Assembly: GCA_947561585.1 (NCBI GenBank) | Contig: CANNZV010001046.1 | Span: 62,001 to 126,000, forward strand | DNA from: Caprella mutica | Taxonomy: Eukaryota > Arthropoda > Malacostraca > Amphipoda > Caprellidae | DNA length: 64,000 bases | Direction of reading: 5' to 3' | Shown here: positions 20,839 through 33,705 of the stretch, in pieces | Numbering within the stretch: the stretch's first letter is position 1 | How the letters are laid out: each line of letters begins with the position of its first letter | Position numbers and translations under genes: made by a program | Notes under the pieces: model-generated | What the model saw: only the letters and a program-made list of their open reading frames with translations | What the model was told of the DNA's origin: nothing | The model's database searches: none

Positions 20839-23228
20839 AAATAATAATAAAGAAGAAACAATTGCATATTATGAAGATCTAAAGTAAAACCTCCTTTTTT
20901 AAAAACCCTTTTGCGTCCGCTTTCTCACTGATTTCATTGAACATCTGGATTAGCTTTCAAGAAATCCACACCGTGCGTTATTCGTTTTATTAATTGGTTC
21001 AGATTATCAGGCGGAGAGGAGCATAAATTATTTAAGAAACAAGTAGAAGAAATATCTGATACCAGTTAAATATGCATTTCTCGGAGGCCATACAATGGCA
21101 TAACCCTGGGCAATTACTCTATGTTCAAAAACTTTCCCCCGTCGTTATTTGACAAGTGTTCTGTGACTGGGACACCATCCTGCATCCACAAAACACAATT
21201 CAGATTTTCTCCATATATACATCGTAGGTGCGGAAATATTCGCTGATTCAATATAAGGGTTTTCATTTCAACCTACAAACCCTTATTTCATCGGGAATTG
21301 AAATAAATTCACGAAAGAGCGATAAATTTCAGCACCCTCTACTTATGGTCATTCTCTAAAAAAACTATCAGGAATATATGAAAAAGGAAATATGTGGTTA
21401 TACATAGGTGTTAAAAATCTGCCTTAACCAAAGAAAAAACAGATTAAGAAACGGTTCTTGTGGAAGCTATATGTCGATTATTATTTCGTACTTGCTTTTT
21501 TTACTCACGCTGTATAATATAACATCTAGACTTTATAAGAATTATACATCATGAATGAAGTTCAAAAATATATTTCATAAATGAAACTGTTTAAAAACCA
21601 AACAGAATATTGTATTGTAAATGATATCGAAAGAAATTGATATCATTAATTGTATTAGATTTACGTTAGTTGATTTAAATGAAAAATTCTTATTTATTTT
21701 TTAAGTTAACTGTTGATGAAATATTGTCCATTATAATATTTAAATCTGGATTAGCCAATTCAGGACCTAAGATGTTGTGTAGGAGTGACATTTAATGAAG
21801 CATATGCATATTAATTATGTTTATTAGGTTGTGTTAATAAAATAAATGTATAGTGTAATTGTCTTCTATTTCAATCAATAAATATAATATTGGTATAGTA
21901 TCACTACCGCCGTTAAAATTGACGGAATCAATATAATATATAAATTTATGGATACTGATGATAGTTCAATTTACGTAATAATTATTAACCCTGGCCCCAT
22001 TTGTACTCCAATATTTCTAACTGAATGAAATATAATATAATTTAGTTATTGTAACCATTTATTGAACTGATATCTGAATAATTTCGTATCCATGGCTACC
22101 ATGCAGCTCTTTACCAAACGTTTTATTAGGTTAGTGTGACGGACAGACCGGCATAAATCACTGATAGCTAATGTAAGCAATAAATTAAATATTATATATA
22201 TGCTTTAGAAGTTTTTAATTTGATGAATAAGTTGCAAATCCAAAACATATTTATAGGTAAATAATGAATATTATATCCCGATTGATTATTTTTTGTATAT
22301 AAAGTAAAATATCGAATTAGAGAATAAGTATATGCTGTATATTAGGTAAGGATGCTTATCTTTTTGAGTTTAATGATATTGTAAACTAACATCTAAGTAG
22401 AATACAATTGTTTCATGTTTAGATTAACGCGTAATTAATCGTTATTGAATTTATGTGAATAATTAAATAAATGTGATAAGTAAATATTCTTTATTTAAAA
22501 GAACACTACGTTTTTCTAGTTTTGATTTAATAACAATCTTTAACATTACATCAAAGAAGAGATAATTTATGGGAAGGTTTGTCATTCCTGTGATAGAAAC
22601 TCTATTGACTAACTCTAGATCATGAAGAATAGAAAACTACGTTTTTTTTTAAAAACAAACTTTGTATAAATATTAACACTTTAAGTGCAATTATAACTTC
22701 TTCCCTCGACATTAATTATTCAAACTCACAAAGTGTCAGTTTCTGCATTCGTTAGCAGTTGAAATGACTTCTTAGACACTCTACGAAGTAGGAAAGTGGA
22801 GCAAAGTAATAGTTTACGAGTAGTCAATAAGTGACGTCACAGACGAATAATTCCTAAGAGTAAAATAGTCTTGGTAGAGGGGATATAATGAATGGAGAAT
22901 TGAGAGGAATTATAAAACGATTTATTTTACCAATGAATATTGATGCTACAATATAGATCACTTTCTAACAGTGAAGTTATGAGAGAAACTTTAATATTAA
23001 TTTATTTCATTATTTGTTTAGTCTCTGCTGTGTCTAAATGTGAAAAAAAAGAACAATTTGCCTAAATTTAAGTTAGAGAACTTTGAATGGAAAGAAGTTT
23101 TTAAAAAGGACCTTAATGGGAGAAAGTGGAACACAATCTTTACTTTTTCAGTAGAAATGATTGGAAAATTACAGAAAAAATTACTCTACGGTAATGATAA
23201 CCACTATTTGATTTACTTTCCTTCTCCC
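20839..23228. other. Mostly unassigned AT-rich intergenic sequence
   Basis: No gene recognised. It contains the inverted dispersed repeat at 21966-22150. A short open frame at 20624-20830, just upstream, has no family match I can name. Confidence 0.45.
21966..22150 (-). repeat. Dispersed repeat, inverted partner of 7938-8138
   Basis: Its reverse complement matches 7938-8138, including GTCTGTCCGTCACACTAACC at its start. Confidence 0.7.
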
Positions 23229-23597
23229 AGACTGCTCTTATCTCTGTACTGCTCATATCTCTGTACTGCTCATATCTCTGTACTGCTCATATCTCTGTAC
23301 TGCTCATATCTCTGTACTGTTCATATCTCTGTACTGCTCATATCTCTATACTGCTCATATCTCTATACTGCTCATATCTATGTATTGCTCATATCTCTGT
23401 ACTGCTCATATCTCTGTACTACTGATCATATCTCTGTACTGCTCATATCTCTGTACTGCTCATATCTCTGTACTGCTCATATCTTTGTACTGCTCATATC
23501 TCTATGCTGCTCATATCTCTGTACTGCTCATAACTCTGTGCTGCGCATATCTCTGTACTGCTCATATCTCTGTACTGCTCATATCTCTGTACTGAGG
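23229..23597. repeat. 18-bp minisatellite
   Basis: About 20 units of CATATCTCTGTACTGCTC with few variants. It creates an open frame (23040-23660) of repeated Leu, Tyr, Cys and Ser codons that is not taken as a gene. Confidence 0.95.
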
Positions 23598-24744
23598 GGA
23601 ATAAATGGGGCATTGTTATTATTTACCAATCTTGCTTCCAATTCCTACGAATTATATTAAGAGAAAAACATAGAAAGAGTCAGGAATAATATTAAAGGAA
23701 ATGATGAACTGTTTGTAATTTCCCGTTGGCTGCAAAAGAGTTTTGTAATCTTTTGCCGTTTCATACGAAGTAGAAATAATAAGAATTTTCAAGAGAATTG
23801 TACTTCTGTCATGAAAAATGTATTGAAAATGGTAAGTAAAATTAAATATTAAAATGTATAAATACAATATAAAAGTAGAGAAAAAGATATGGAAATTTTT
23901 TTGAAATCATGGTTACAAAACTGTGTTTTACGACTAAGAAATTGTAATTATGATTCGTCTATATATTTTTTATCTTAATTGTCGGTTAAGTCATCAAAGA
24001 ATAAATTGCAATTATTTAACTTAATCATCAAATTGGTTGAATAATTATTTAACTAAACTATTTAACTTTAACTAAACTATTTAACTTGAAAAAAAAAACT
24101 CTGTACCTTCACGCAGAAGGCAGGAGAGTTCTTGATGTCACGCCTTGATGTCAAGGCTGCTAAGAGACTTCTGAAGTCTCTATGAAATCACTAAATACGT
24201 GAAATTTAAAGGAAATGATTATAATAATTTGATATTTAAGATGGAAGGTGATAATGCATTAATAAAAATGAAACGAGTGAAATGATATGAACGGTAATAT
24301 TATTTAAAATCAATTAAACAACAATATGGATTGATATCTAAAGGTTATTGAGTTAATTGAAAAAAATGCTAAAAATTAAATTAATTAGTTTAAAATGAAT
24401 TCTGAAGGCTCTTGAAATTATTCTCCAACTAATTTTAGAAGGAAAATTTGATTTTTTTCAAACTCACTTTATATTTCAATAAAATTGCAGAATTTACAAG
24501 TTTTGTAGCAAGTAGCTTGATAGTTATTTGTTGATAATTCTGTCGATATTCCTCCTCTATCAGCATAATTATGGCTGTTTATAGGCCAGCTCATCATTTT
24601 GTTTATAGTTCAGTCAGATGTTAAATCTGGTCCAATGAAATCTAATTACTGTCGCTAATTTCAGTGGATAATATTGACACCCAACATATTTTCTTTGGTG
24701 TTCATTCCATTGCGCTGTTCGTGATGTTTTAAAAAATTGTTTAA
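23598..24744. other. AT-rich sequence, nothing recognised
   Basis: No gene or ordered repeat seen. Confidence 0.4.
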
Positions 24745-25160
24745 GGAAATTTCTAGAAAATCTTTTTCTAGGAATTTCAGTCTTAGAAATTTCGGTCTTG
24801 GTAAATTCGGTCTCAGTTTATTATGGTTTTATTAGGGAACAATTTTAGAAAATGTTGAAATTATGAGTACTAAAATGTGTAGTGTATTTACTAAAATCAA
24901 ATAGCATCATTAACCGTTGTAAAGTGATTAGCATTAGCGACTTTGTGACATTTTTTGACATTTATTTGGCATAAGATTTGAGCGGAAAATTCGGTCTCAG
25001 GTATAAATAAAACTCATGAATTAGATGATCCCCTAACCTCCATGGCAAGACATTAAGCAATCTTGAATTGGGCAGTACAACTAATTAGCGGATACAGCAA
25101 ACTACGTAACGGTCATTTATGTTAAGAGGCCATTTATATCTTTGAGACCGAAATTTCTTG
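24745..25160. mobile_element. Possible foldback element, AATTTCGGTCTTAG motif family
   Basis: The left side (24765-24825) has three or four units such as GAAATTTCGGTCTTGG. One more lies near 24990. The inverse (GAGACCGAAATTTCTTG) is near 25142-25158. Short arrays; boundaries uncertain. Confidence 0.4.
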
Positions 25161-25367
25161 CCACAATGAGTACTGAGACTAAACAGAATTAAAGTATCGT
25201 CAAGGTAACGTTTATAAGTTCCTGGTTTAAATTCTGAAGGAATTTAAACCAGGAATCGTATCCCAAGGGTAGATCCATTCCTGAATAATGCAATTCTGGG
25301 ATTTCAAAAAATCCATTTCGAACACAAATTGAATTTTAAAGTTTACATTGCTGCAAAATTCGAATTT

Positions 25368-25685
25368 TGAGAAGATAGTAAGTAGTATCCTTCTAATAAG
25401 TATCGGTACCTCTATTTGAAACATCGCATTGAGAGGATATAGTAAGTACTATCCTTCTAATAAGTATCGGTACCTCTATTTGAAACATCGCATTGAGAGG
25501 ATATAGTAAGTACTATCCTTCTAATAAGTATCGGTACCTCTATTTGAAACATCGCATTGAGAGGATATAGTAAGTACTATCCTTCTAATAAGTATCGGTT
25601 CCTCTATTCGAAACATCGCATTGGGAGGATATAGTAAGTACTATCCTTCTAATAAGTATCGGTACCTCTATTCGAAACATCGCAT
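25368..25685. repeat. 64-bp tandem repeat, almost five units
   Basis: Near-identical units starting GAGGATATAGTAAGTACTAT and including AAGTATCGGTACCTCTATTT. Block starts at 25431, 25495, 25559 and 25623. High identity suggests recent expansion. Confidence 0.95.
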
Positions 25686-26311
25686 CATTTTCTCGTTAAC
25701 TTGAAACTAGCGAATGAATTTTCCTTAATTTTGACAAAAATTATAGATTTACAATATGTATCACTGTAGAGTTGGAATAGCTGAATAAAACGAATCTGCC
25801 TAGGGTACCTTGCGACATTTTGGCAATCCCTTAGTATTGCCAAAATGTATGTACTTTTTAGCATCCCTAGATTATTTGCGAATTTACGAAGGCACAGTTA
25901 CAACAGCCAATATGGACAGTTGGACACTTACGAGGAATCAAATCTAAAAATAAGTATGTTAATAAAATGTGTCTTCTATTGATAAATTGTTTTTTTTTAA
26001 TCAAAATTATTCCATAATAGCCCAAACTATTGGTATTTTAGTCGGCGGGGAAATGTCCGGCGGGAAAAAGTCCTATTGCCGTATTTCCTTAATGCTTCCT
26101 GATATCAAAGTATTTAAAGTAAACTCTACACTAGTACTTAAATTGACCAGAACGTTAATGGTGAACCATAAACAACTTTGTGAGACCAAATTAACCTCTT
26201 GTTGTTCAATTAGAAGTAATTTATTTCACGGATGTATAATTTAATTAAAAGCTCAGTGGGAATATATTCCAGAGGCTTAGATGTTCCAACTGGAATTGCT
26301 ACAGTTAATGG
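25686..26311. other. Unassigned sequence
   Basis: Contains an unrecognised open frame (25969-26244) and a GC-rich run near 26042-26075 (TCGGCGGGGAAATGTCC type). No function can be given. Confidence 0.35.
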
Positions 26312-26550
26312 AACGGGAATTGTGACCAAATTAATGGGAGTAATGGGTAGAGTAAACCCATTAGAAATATAATGGGCAGTTTAAAACCTTTAGAAATATA
26401 ATGGGTAGAGTAAACACATTAGAAATATAATGGGTAGAGTAAACCTAATAGAAATATAATGGGTAGGGTAAACCCATTAGAAATATAATGGGTACAGTAA
26501 ACCCATTAGATATATAATGGGTACAGTAAACCCATTAGAATTATAATGGA
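26312..26550. repeat. 29-bp minisatellite
   Basis: About eight units of ATGGGTAGAGTAAACCCATT plus AGAAATATA. Each unit contains the short palindrome ATGGGT...ACCCAT. Confidence 0.9.
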
Positions 26551-26925
26551 TCATTTTCATCATTTCGATGTTAATTTCCTTAACTCAATGTTAATTTCAT
26601 TAATTTTACGTTAATTTAATTAATTCTATTTTCGTATTTAATTATGAAACGTCAATTTTTGACCAATGTGACTTAAATGAAAAACTTCCAAAAGATATCC
26701 TTATTTGATATCTTATTTTAAAATGTAACTTACATCAAATATTTTTTTTATTGTGAATTCAATCAATAAGGTAAGTATATTCGAGTTTCCTAAACTTCAT
26801 TCCATATTAATTACAGTTTCCAAAGTACCAGTCATTTGAATTAAGAAACTTTGAGATGGGGTCCATATTTTTATTACTTTTATTGAATAAGTTCTGATAT
26901 TATATAATTTCTAAATTACCAAAAC

Positions 26926-27258
26926 AGGACATTTCGTCAACTAGACGTTTTGTTGACGATTTTCATTAAGGGGTATTTCGTAAAAGTCCGATATGTAGTT
27001 GGTTGTATCCGCTGGTTTGTTGCACTACAGTGACTACACAATCCATGACTGCTTAATGACCTGGCAGGGGGGTTCGGGGAGTGGTACGCCCCCCCCCCAC
27101 CCATACACATATAATAGAGTTTGTTAGTATCATATTACAGAAAAATATCGATGAAACGTAAAGTCGACTCAATTTCCTGTTGACGTAATGTGTTGTCGAC
27201 AAAATGTCTGTCGATAATATGTCTCTCGATGACATGTCTTTCGACGAAACATCTGGCA
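26926..27258. mobile_element. Foldback-like element, GACATTTTGTCGA motif family
   Basis: The left end (26926-26995) has units such as GGACATTTCGTCAACTAGAC and GTTTTGTTGACG. The right end (27172-27258) has TGTTGTCGACAAAATGTC, GTCGATAATATGTC and TTTCGACGAAACATC. The core is about 180 bp and holds a C run near 27090. Confidence 0.6.
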
Positions 27259-28019
27259 ACCGTTCATCCTATTACAGGTAGAGCTCGAACAACGCTCAGT
27301 ACATGTACCGGAATAGTGTCCGCTATGCTACCAGCGTTCGTTGTAATGTCACATTTATTAGTTTAGATGGGTATTTAAACTTTGTAAGTTTTCTTTAACA
27401 GCATTTCAAAGAAACGCTAATGAAGGTAAAAAAATTCAGATTATTAATAAAGAATTTTTTTTAATGAAAATCTTATACCTTATATTTAAATAACTTACTT
27501 ATATAAATGTACAAAATAATACAGTAGGTAGAACTGTAAATATTCTAACTAATATAAAATTATAGAATAGTTACACCTCCTTTTATTTTCTATAGAGCTT
27601 TTCTAATCAAAGAAAATTCATAGGGGAAAGGTAACTAGATCAAAGTACTTAAGAAATTTGAAAACAACAAGTGTTGATTGTAATTTTGTAAATGGTTATA
27701 CCTCGGGATATAATAAATGTTTGACTAGATACTTGGTAGACGGAAAAAATATATATTAAACAATATAATTAAAAGAAATTGTTTTAACGATCTGCAGTCC
27801 GATAGAACGAACAAAATTGTCCGCTGTAAGAGCAGTACCTATATTGTTTCAAATTTATTAATATAATGTTCAGTCTCAAATTTATGTTCTCTCTTACCTA
27901 TGGTGTATTCAATTAATTATTTAAATAAAGGTATCTATTGTTAAAATAGTTCAATTATTTTGTTATTTGTTTTTTCAAAGTTTAGGATAAAGTGTTTGTG
28001 AGAAAACAGATACTCTGTT
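27259..28019. other. AT-rich sequence, nothing recognised
   Basis: No gene or repeat supported. Confidence 0.4.
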
Positions 28020-28400
28020 CACACTATTGCATAGGAGGTGCCAGGTACTCTGTTCACACTAGTACGGGAGGTGCCAGGTACTCTGTCCACACTAGTACGG
28101 GAGGAGACAGATACACTGTTCACACTAGTACGGGAGGTGCCAGGTACTCTGTCCACACTAGTACGGGAGGAGACAGATACACTGTTCACACTAGTACGGG
28201 AGGAGGTAGATACTCTGTTAACACTAGCACAGTAGGTGAAAGATACTCTGTTCACACTAGCACGGGAGGTGACATATACTCTGTTCACACTAGCACGGGA
28301 GGTGACACATACTCTGTTCACACTAGCACGGGAGGTGACACATACTCTGTTCACTAGCATGGGAGGTGAAATATATTCTGTTCATACTAGCATGGGAATT
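28020..28400. repeat. 33-bp minisatellite
   Basis: About 11 units built on CACACTAGTACGGGAGGTGC and CAGGTACTCTGTT. As 33 is a multiple of 3 it is open in several frames (11-residue repeats on both strands). Not taken as protein-coding. Confidence 0.92.
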
Positions 28401-28764
28401 GGCGCTTATGAAGACTATAATTGGAGTCTGTGGGACAAACTGAGCAATTGCTTCAGTGTGTTAACAAGGTAATTAGACCTTTACTGAAAGTATAAACCCT
28501 TGTCACTAAAGTACCTCTCATTGTATTTGAATTGCTCATGAATTACAAGACTCTAATTTGAAGTCTTCATCTCTTGGAATAAAAAAATTCTTTTCACCTA
28601 TATCATTTCATACTGATGAGCTCTCTAAGGTGTACCAACCTAGGAACGTCAGTAGTTTATTATAGTTTAACTTTTTCAATATAAATATAAGCATAAGGCT
28701 GATGCAGGAGAAGCAAGAGACACAAAGTTTAGATTAGATCAATTACTTAGGGTCGAATAATCTG

Positions 28765-29075
28765 GATGCTAAAGCCCCAAAGTACAGTATAAAGACCCAT
28801 TAACGATAGTCTTCTCTTCTGGACCGTATACAGCCCCAGAGTACAGTAAAAGACCAATTACTGATAGTCTTCTCATCTGAACGGTATATAGCCCCTGAGT
28901 ACAGTATGAAGAGACTTTGCCGATAGTTGTCTCATCTGTACGATAATAGCCCCAAAGTGCAGTATAAAGACTACTACCGATAGTTGTCTCACATGGACGG
29001 TATATAGCCCCAAGTACAGTATAAAGACCCATTACCGATGGTCATCTCATCTGGACGCTATAGCCCCAAATTCTT
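28765..29075. repeat. Tandem repeat of about 58 bp, five units
   Basis: Units run from AGCCCCAAAGTACAGTATAA through a GATAGTCTTCTCATCTGGAC segment to TATAT. Confidence 0.88.
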
Positions 29076-30434
29076 CTTCATGGTACCACTCTATTTACAG
29101 TTTTGCCAAGTTAGAACAAATGGGAGTTGTTGATAAAGAATGGAGAGGAAACTTCATTGCTACAAACGGGATTGGAGACTTGTGTTAATTTGCAGGATGA
29201 TAAATAAACTATAGGCAGAGTAATACTCTTTAATGGTCAGAGATAAGTTTATAAGAATTAATTGGAAGAATCGAAGGATTCAGGTATTAAAAGAATGAGA
29301 TTGAAAATAGGACTATCGAAAAATAAATTGTTAATCAAACTTTTGTTCCAAGAAATGCCACAAAGTTCCAATAAATTGAACAACATTTTTCGAACTAATC
29401 ATTTGAATCAGAGTGTAAGAATATCTCCATATCTATACAGTTTAATATTTTCTAAAGAACACACAAGGCGTATCTACGGCTACCATATCTGCAGCGTCAG
29501 CAATAACAGCAACTTTCCTAACTCTCCAAATGAGTGTTTATGTGCGGTATTGCCATGCAATGCCACTCTTAATAACCAAACAGCTGGTCTTTACCGAACA
29601 CAATAGAGGGCCTTGAATTGGCCATAGGTAGCAGTAACTTTATTTTACGAGTATTTTCAGTCTTTCTCGAGTTTGAGGTACATTGAATTCTTTATTTTGT
29701 CGAACTATCTGAGAGAAGTAGGTATGGCATCTAAATTTATTTCTATTGAATTTATGAGACTTATATACATTTATCGTAATAGCTTACGTAAATCAAAAAC
29801 AAATTTTGATTATATTAGTTCTAATAGAAAAACAATTATTTTTTAGTTTTGTTCACTTATATGTACAATATGGTAAAAACATCAATAATATCGAAAAAAA
29901 GACGCTATGAATTTATTATATAAACTCTTGACATATAAACAATATTTACGAATCAATACATCAAAAATTTATTGGATTTCAAATCAATTCTTAACTACTC
30001 TTCGTTACCATTGTAAAATTGTAAAAGATTATGTTTAAATCTGCTATATTTTCCCCATCTGAATAACTTAGAAATATTTATATTCATTTGTAATTTCATT
30101 ATTCACTCAACTCAAAAAGTATTCAAACAAATTGGTTCCATTATCCAGGAACCATTTGATTAGATGTATAATATACTGCATATAATGAGCCCTAATAAAC
30201 AGTGACCATTTGAATATTTAGCCTAGATTCGTATATATCTTTTGAAAGTACATACAGTTCCTTGATTTCGCTACAATGTTGAAACGCTACCTCTATATAT
30301 ATATAGCAATTTGTTTCATGACCAAGCCAATTCTTTTTAATTCACTCTACCGCCTAATGTAGACGTGTATCATACTCCGTTAATCGTTCAAACCAATTAC
30401 GATTGACCAAGCATTCATTCCTTCTATGCCTTTA
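29076..30434. other. Unassigned AT-rich sequence
   Basis: An open frame at 29262-29606 has a few Cys and Asn residues near its end but no recognisable domain. A fragment related to the tail of the 8520-9140 SINE-like element lies near 30105-30160 in reverse orientation. Confidence 0.35.
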
Positions 30435-30534
30435 TTTTTTCCAACCCCCCTTTCTCTTTTACTATTCTGAACTCTAATTTTTATTTTTTATTTTTTTTTA
30501 ATTATTTAAAGAAGTTTGCTTCTTCTAGGGGGGC

Positions 30535-30570
<36 letters not shown>

Positions 30571-30610
30571 AGAGTTCAGAATAGTAAAAGAGAAAGGGGG
30601 GTTGGAAAAA
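30435..30610. repeat. Perfect inverted repeat with a long A run in the loop
   Basis: Arms of about 45 bp (TTTTTCCAACCCCCCTTTCT onward and its exact complement) flank a loop of about 85 bp that holds a run of roughly 30 A. No mismatch is seen in the arms. Confidence 0.93.
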
Positions 30611-31059
30611 TCGGCATTGTCTGTCCTAAACCATTAGACTATAGGTAATACTTAACTTTATACTTATATAATTTAATCTTTATTTATTCTTAATTCCAAA
30701 TTCCTAATATTCTCATTCTTATTCTTAATATTCTCTTTCTTGTTCTTAAAGGTGTTCACCGAATTCATGGCACCTTGTGGCTGCTTGTTTGTACACAATA
30801 CGGCAACGCAATCAGTCTTTTCGCAAACCAATGAAGAGGACTCTACCGTAATTGTAGTTCACAACACTGCTACAACCAGTCTCTTCTCAAAACCCACGAA
30901 GAGACTCTATCAATTACTTCAACGCATTAATATTATTGTAATAACTACACGATTACAGTATTAAACAAATACTTATATTATTCGACTTTATTCTTATTCT
31001 CATTCTTATATTTATTTCTAGACCATTCCTTTTGCATTCTGTTTCTCATTAGATTTTGG
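30611..31059. other. Unassigned sequence with a local duplication
   Basis: Two diverged copies of about 70 bp lie next to each other at 30790-30920 (CACAATACGGCAACGCAATC against CACAACACTGCTACAACCAG). They form most of a short open frame without known relatives. Confidence 0.4.
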
Positions 31060-31140
31060 GAGCGATCCGGTCAAAGCTCAATGCCATTTATCAGAAGTAT
31101 TCAATAGTTGCGGCGAAGGTTTGCGCTCTATGATTGCCCA
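31060..31140 (-). repeat. Fragment of the SINE-like family (head, reverse)
   Basis: Reads TTTTGGGAGCGATCCGGTCA then GCGAAGGTTTGCGCTCTATG, the reverse complement of the head of 8520-9140. Confidence 0.6.
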
Positions 31141-31156
31141 TTCTTTTAATAATGAC

Positions 31157-31513
31157 TAGAGCCCGGACATTTAGGACCTTTATAAAAGGCAGTTCAGGAC
31201 CTTAAAAAGACATTTTAGGACCTATAAAGGCATATTAGGACCTAAAACAGTAATTTTAAGACTTCTACATACACTTTTAGAATTAATAAATTGGTATTTA
31301 CAACGAATAAATTAGCATTTTGGAATGTAAAATCAACAGCTTTAGCGACCTACCAAATTATTATATAATATAAAAAGCCTAAGATAAAACTTTGCTTAAT
31401 TTTAGGAATTTATGGCAATTGTGGCATTGTAAGACCTTATGGCATTTATTGACTTTATGGCATTTTAGGACTTTATGGCATTTTAGGGCTTTATGGCGTT
31501 TGTCCGGGCTCTA
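31157..31513. mobile_element. 357-bp MITE with TAGAGCCCGGACA ends
   Basis: Exact 13-bp inverted ends. The left half carries AGGACCTTAAAA-like repeats and the right half TTTTAGGACTTTATGGCATT repeats. No coding capacity. Confidence 0.85.
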
Positions 31514-31799
31514 ATAACGACTTAAACTTGAATAGAAATTGTAAAGAAGACTATTGTTCCAATGAGTTCAACACCATAACTATTTCATAACTTATAAAGT
31601 TGTATAACGATGTACTATTTGTGGTGTGTTTAATTTTCATATAAGACAAGACAAAAGCATTCGAAATTACCATTACAGTTATTGCTCAGAGGATCTAATT
31701 TGGAAAAGTAATTCATGAAGCTTTTAATGGAATTAAATGAATGAATGCATAGAAAAGGACCTCTTTGCTTTATTTAAAGATAGAGAAGCAATGGCATTG

Positions 31800-32660
31800 T
31801 CTCAACTCATTATACATTTTCTTAACTCATTGTATATTTTCTTAACTCATTGTATATTTTCTTAACTTATTATATATTTTCTTAACTCATTATATATTTT
31901 CTTAACTTATTATATGTACATTTCCTTCACTCATTATATATTTTTTTAACTCATTATATATTTTCTTAACTTATTATATATTTTCTTAACTCATTATATA
32001 TTTTCTTAACTTATTATATGTACATTTTCTTAACTCATTATATATTTTCTTAACTTATTATATATTTTCTTAACTTATTATATATTTTCTTAACTCATTA
32101 TATATTTTCTTAACTTATTATATGTACATTTTCTTAACTCATTATATATTTTTTTTAACTCATTATATATTTTCTTAACTTATTATATATTTTCTTAACT
32201 CATTATATATTTTCTTAACTTATTATATATTTTCTTAACTCATTATATATTTTCTTAACTTATTATATGTACATTTTCTTAACTCATTATATATTTTTTT
32301 TAACTCATTATATATTTTCTTAACTCATTATATATTTTCTTAACTCATTATATATTTTCTTAACTTATTATACATGTTCTTAACTCATTATATATTTTCT
32401 TAACTCATTATATATTTTCTTAACTCATTATATATTTTCTTAACTCATTATATATTTTCTTAACTCATTATATATTTTCTTAACTCATTATATATTTTCT
32501 TAACTCATAATATATTTTCTTAACTCATTATGTATTTTCTTAACTCATTATATATTTTCTTAACTCATAATATATTTTCTTAACTCATTATATATTTTTT
32601 TAACTCATAATATATTTTCTTAACTCATTGTATATTTTCTTACCTCATTTTATATTTTTC
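31800..32660. repeat. 22-bp AT-rich minisatellite
   Basis: About 38 units of TATATATTTTCTTAACTCAT, alternating with CTTAT variants. A longer variant containing TATATGTACATTTTCTTAAC recurs at intervals, showing higher-order copying. Confidence 0.95.
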
Positions 32661-32784
32661 TTTGAAAACTGAGCGTGAAGTTTGAGCTCCACAAGAAAAA
32701 CGTTCGCAGTTCAAACAGAATCAATACATTCAATATAATAAATTTTTTCCTGTGATATTGTGGGTATATATAATTTTTGGTAAC

Positions 32785-33705
32785 CGGTAAATTGCTCAAA
32801 AATAATTGCTCGAAAGACAATAGCTCGAAAAACCATTGCTCGAATGAACAATTTCTCGAAAAATAATTGCTCGAATGATCAATTGTTCAGATAATATAGA
32901 ATAAATGAAATACAGTTATTATCGAATACTAAGTAGAAACAAGGACGATTAGGTGCAGCTAATCGAAGAGATTCCACTTCATTCTTAATCGCCTTTCGGC
33001 AATATTTATATAATTAAAGATTTCTCAAATAATCAAATATTGGATAGTCAATTGCTTTAGTGAAGAAGAGGAAAGGTCAACTAGAGAAGAGCTACCAAAA
33101 AAGGGAAAATTTAATAAAAGCAAGTGGCATGAATACCAGAAGTTATGCTAAATGTGTCGGGAACAGTTCCCATATCCCGAGTTGACAAAAAACGAAAATT
33201 ATCGTATCCATAATTGGTGCAGTTTTCCTGTTCAATAAAAATAAGAAAACCAGGAAGATGATAATTTAAAAACAGTATTATGATTGATAGAAAATAGCGA
33301 TGAAAAATATGAAATGCAGTTAATATAAATTACTAATTAGATACAAGGACGGTTAGGTGCAGCTAATTGAAGTGATTCAATATGATGATTACCTGTCTTT
33401 TATTTAAAAGAACACTGAGCAATCGATCATTCGAGCAATTGATTATTCGAGCAATTAATTATTTGAGCAATTGTTCATTCGATTAATTGTTTGTTTGAGC
33501 AATTGTTTTTCGAGCAACTGTCTTTAGAGCAATTGTTCATTCGAGCAATTGTTCATTCGTTCGATCAATTGTTTTTCGAGCAACTGTCTTTCGAGCAATT
33601 GTTCATTCGATCAATTGTTTTTCGAGCAATTGTTTTCGAGCAATTGTTTTTCGAGCAATTATTTTCGAGCAATTGTCTTTTGAGGAATATTTTCCGAGCA
33701 ATTTA
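32785..33705. mobile_element. Foldback-like element, ATTGCTCGAAA motif family
   Basis: The left array (32787-32886) has seven or so units such as AATTGCTCGAAAGACAATAG. The right array (33418-33705) has twenty or so inverse units (TTTTCGAGCAATTG). The ends are GGTAAATTGCTC and GAGCAATTTACC. The core holds a direct duplication: AAGGACGATTAGGTGCAGCT (32941) and AAGGACGGTTAGGTGCAGCT (33343). Confidence 0.85.

Noticed and set aside
23040..23660. 206-codon open frame rich in Cys, Tyr and Leu
   Set aside because: The repeated part is the 18-bp minisatellite; the first 60 codons are Lys/Asn rich with no recognisable domain.
28019..28472. Open frames of 65-121 codons with 11-residue repeats
   Set aside because: 33-bp satellite read in several frames; no unique protein sequence.
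29262..29606. 114-codon open frame considered as an ectodomain exon of gene B
   Set aside because: Cysteine spacing and composition do not match a Methuselah or GAIN/GPS region, and it is 11 kb away with no phased link.
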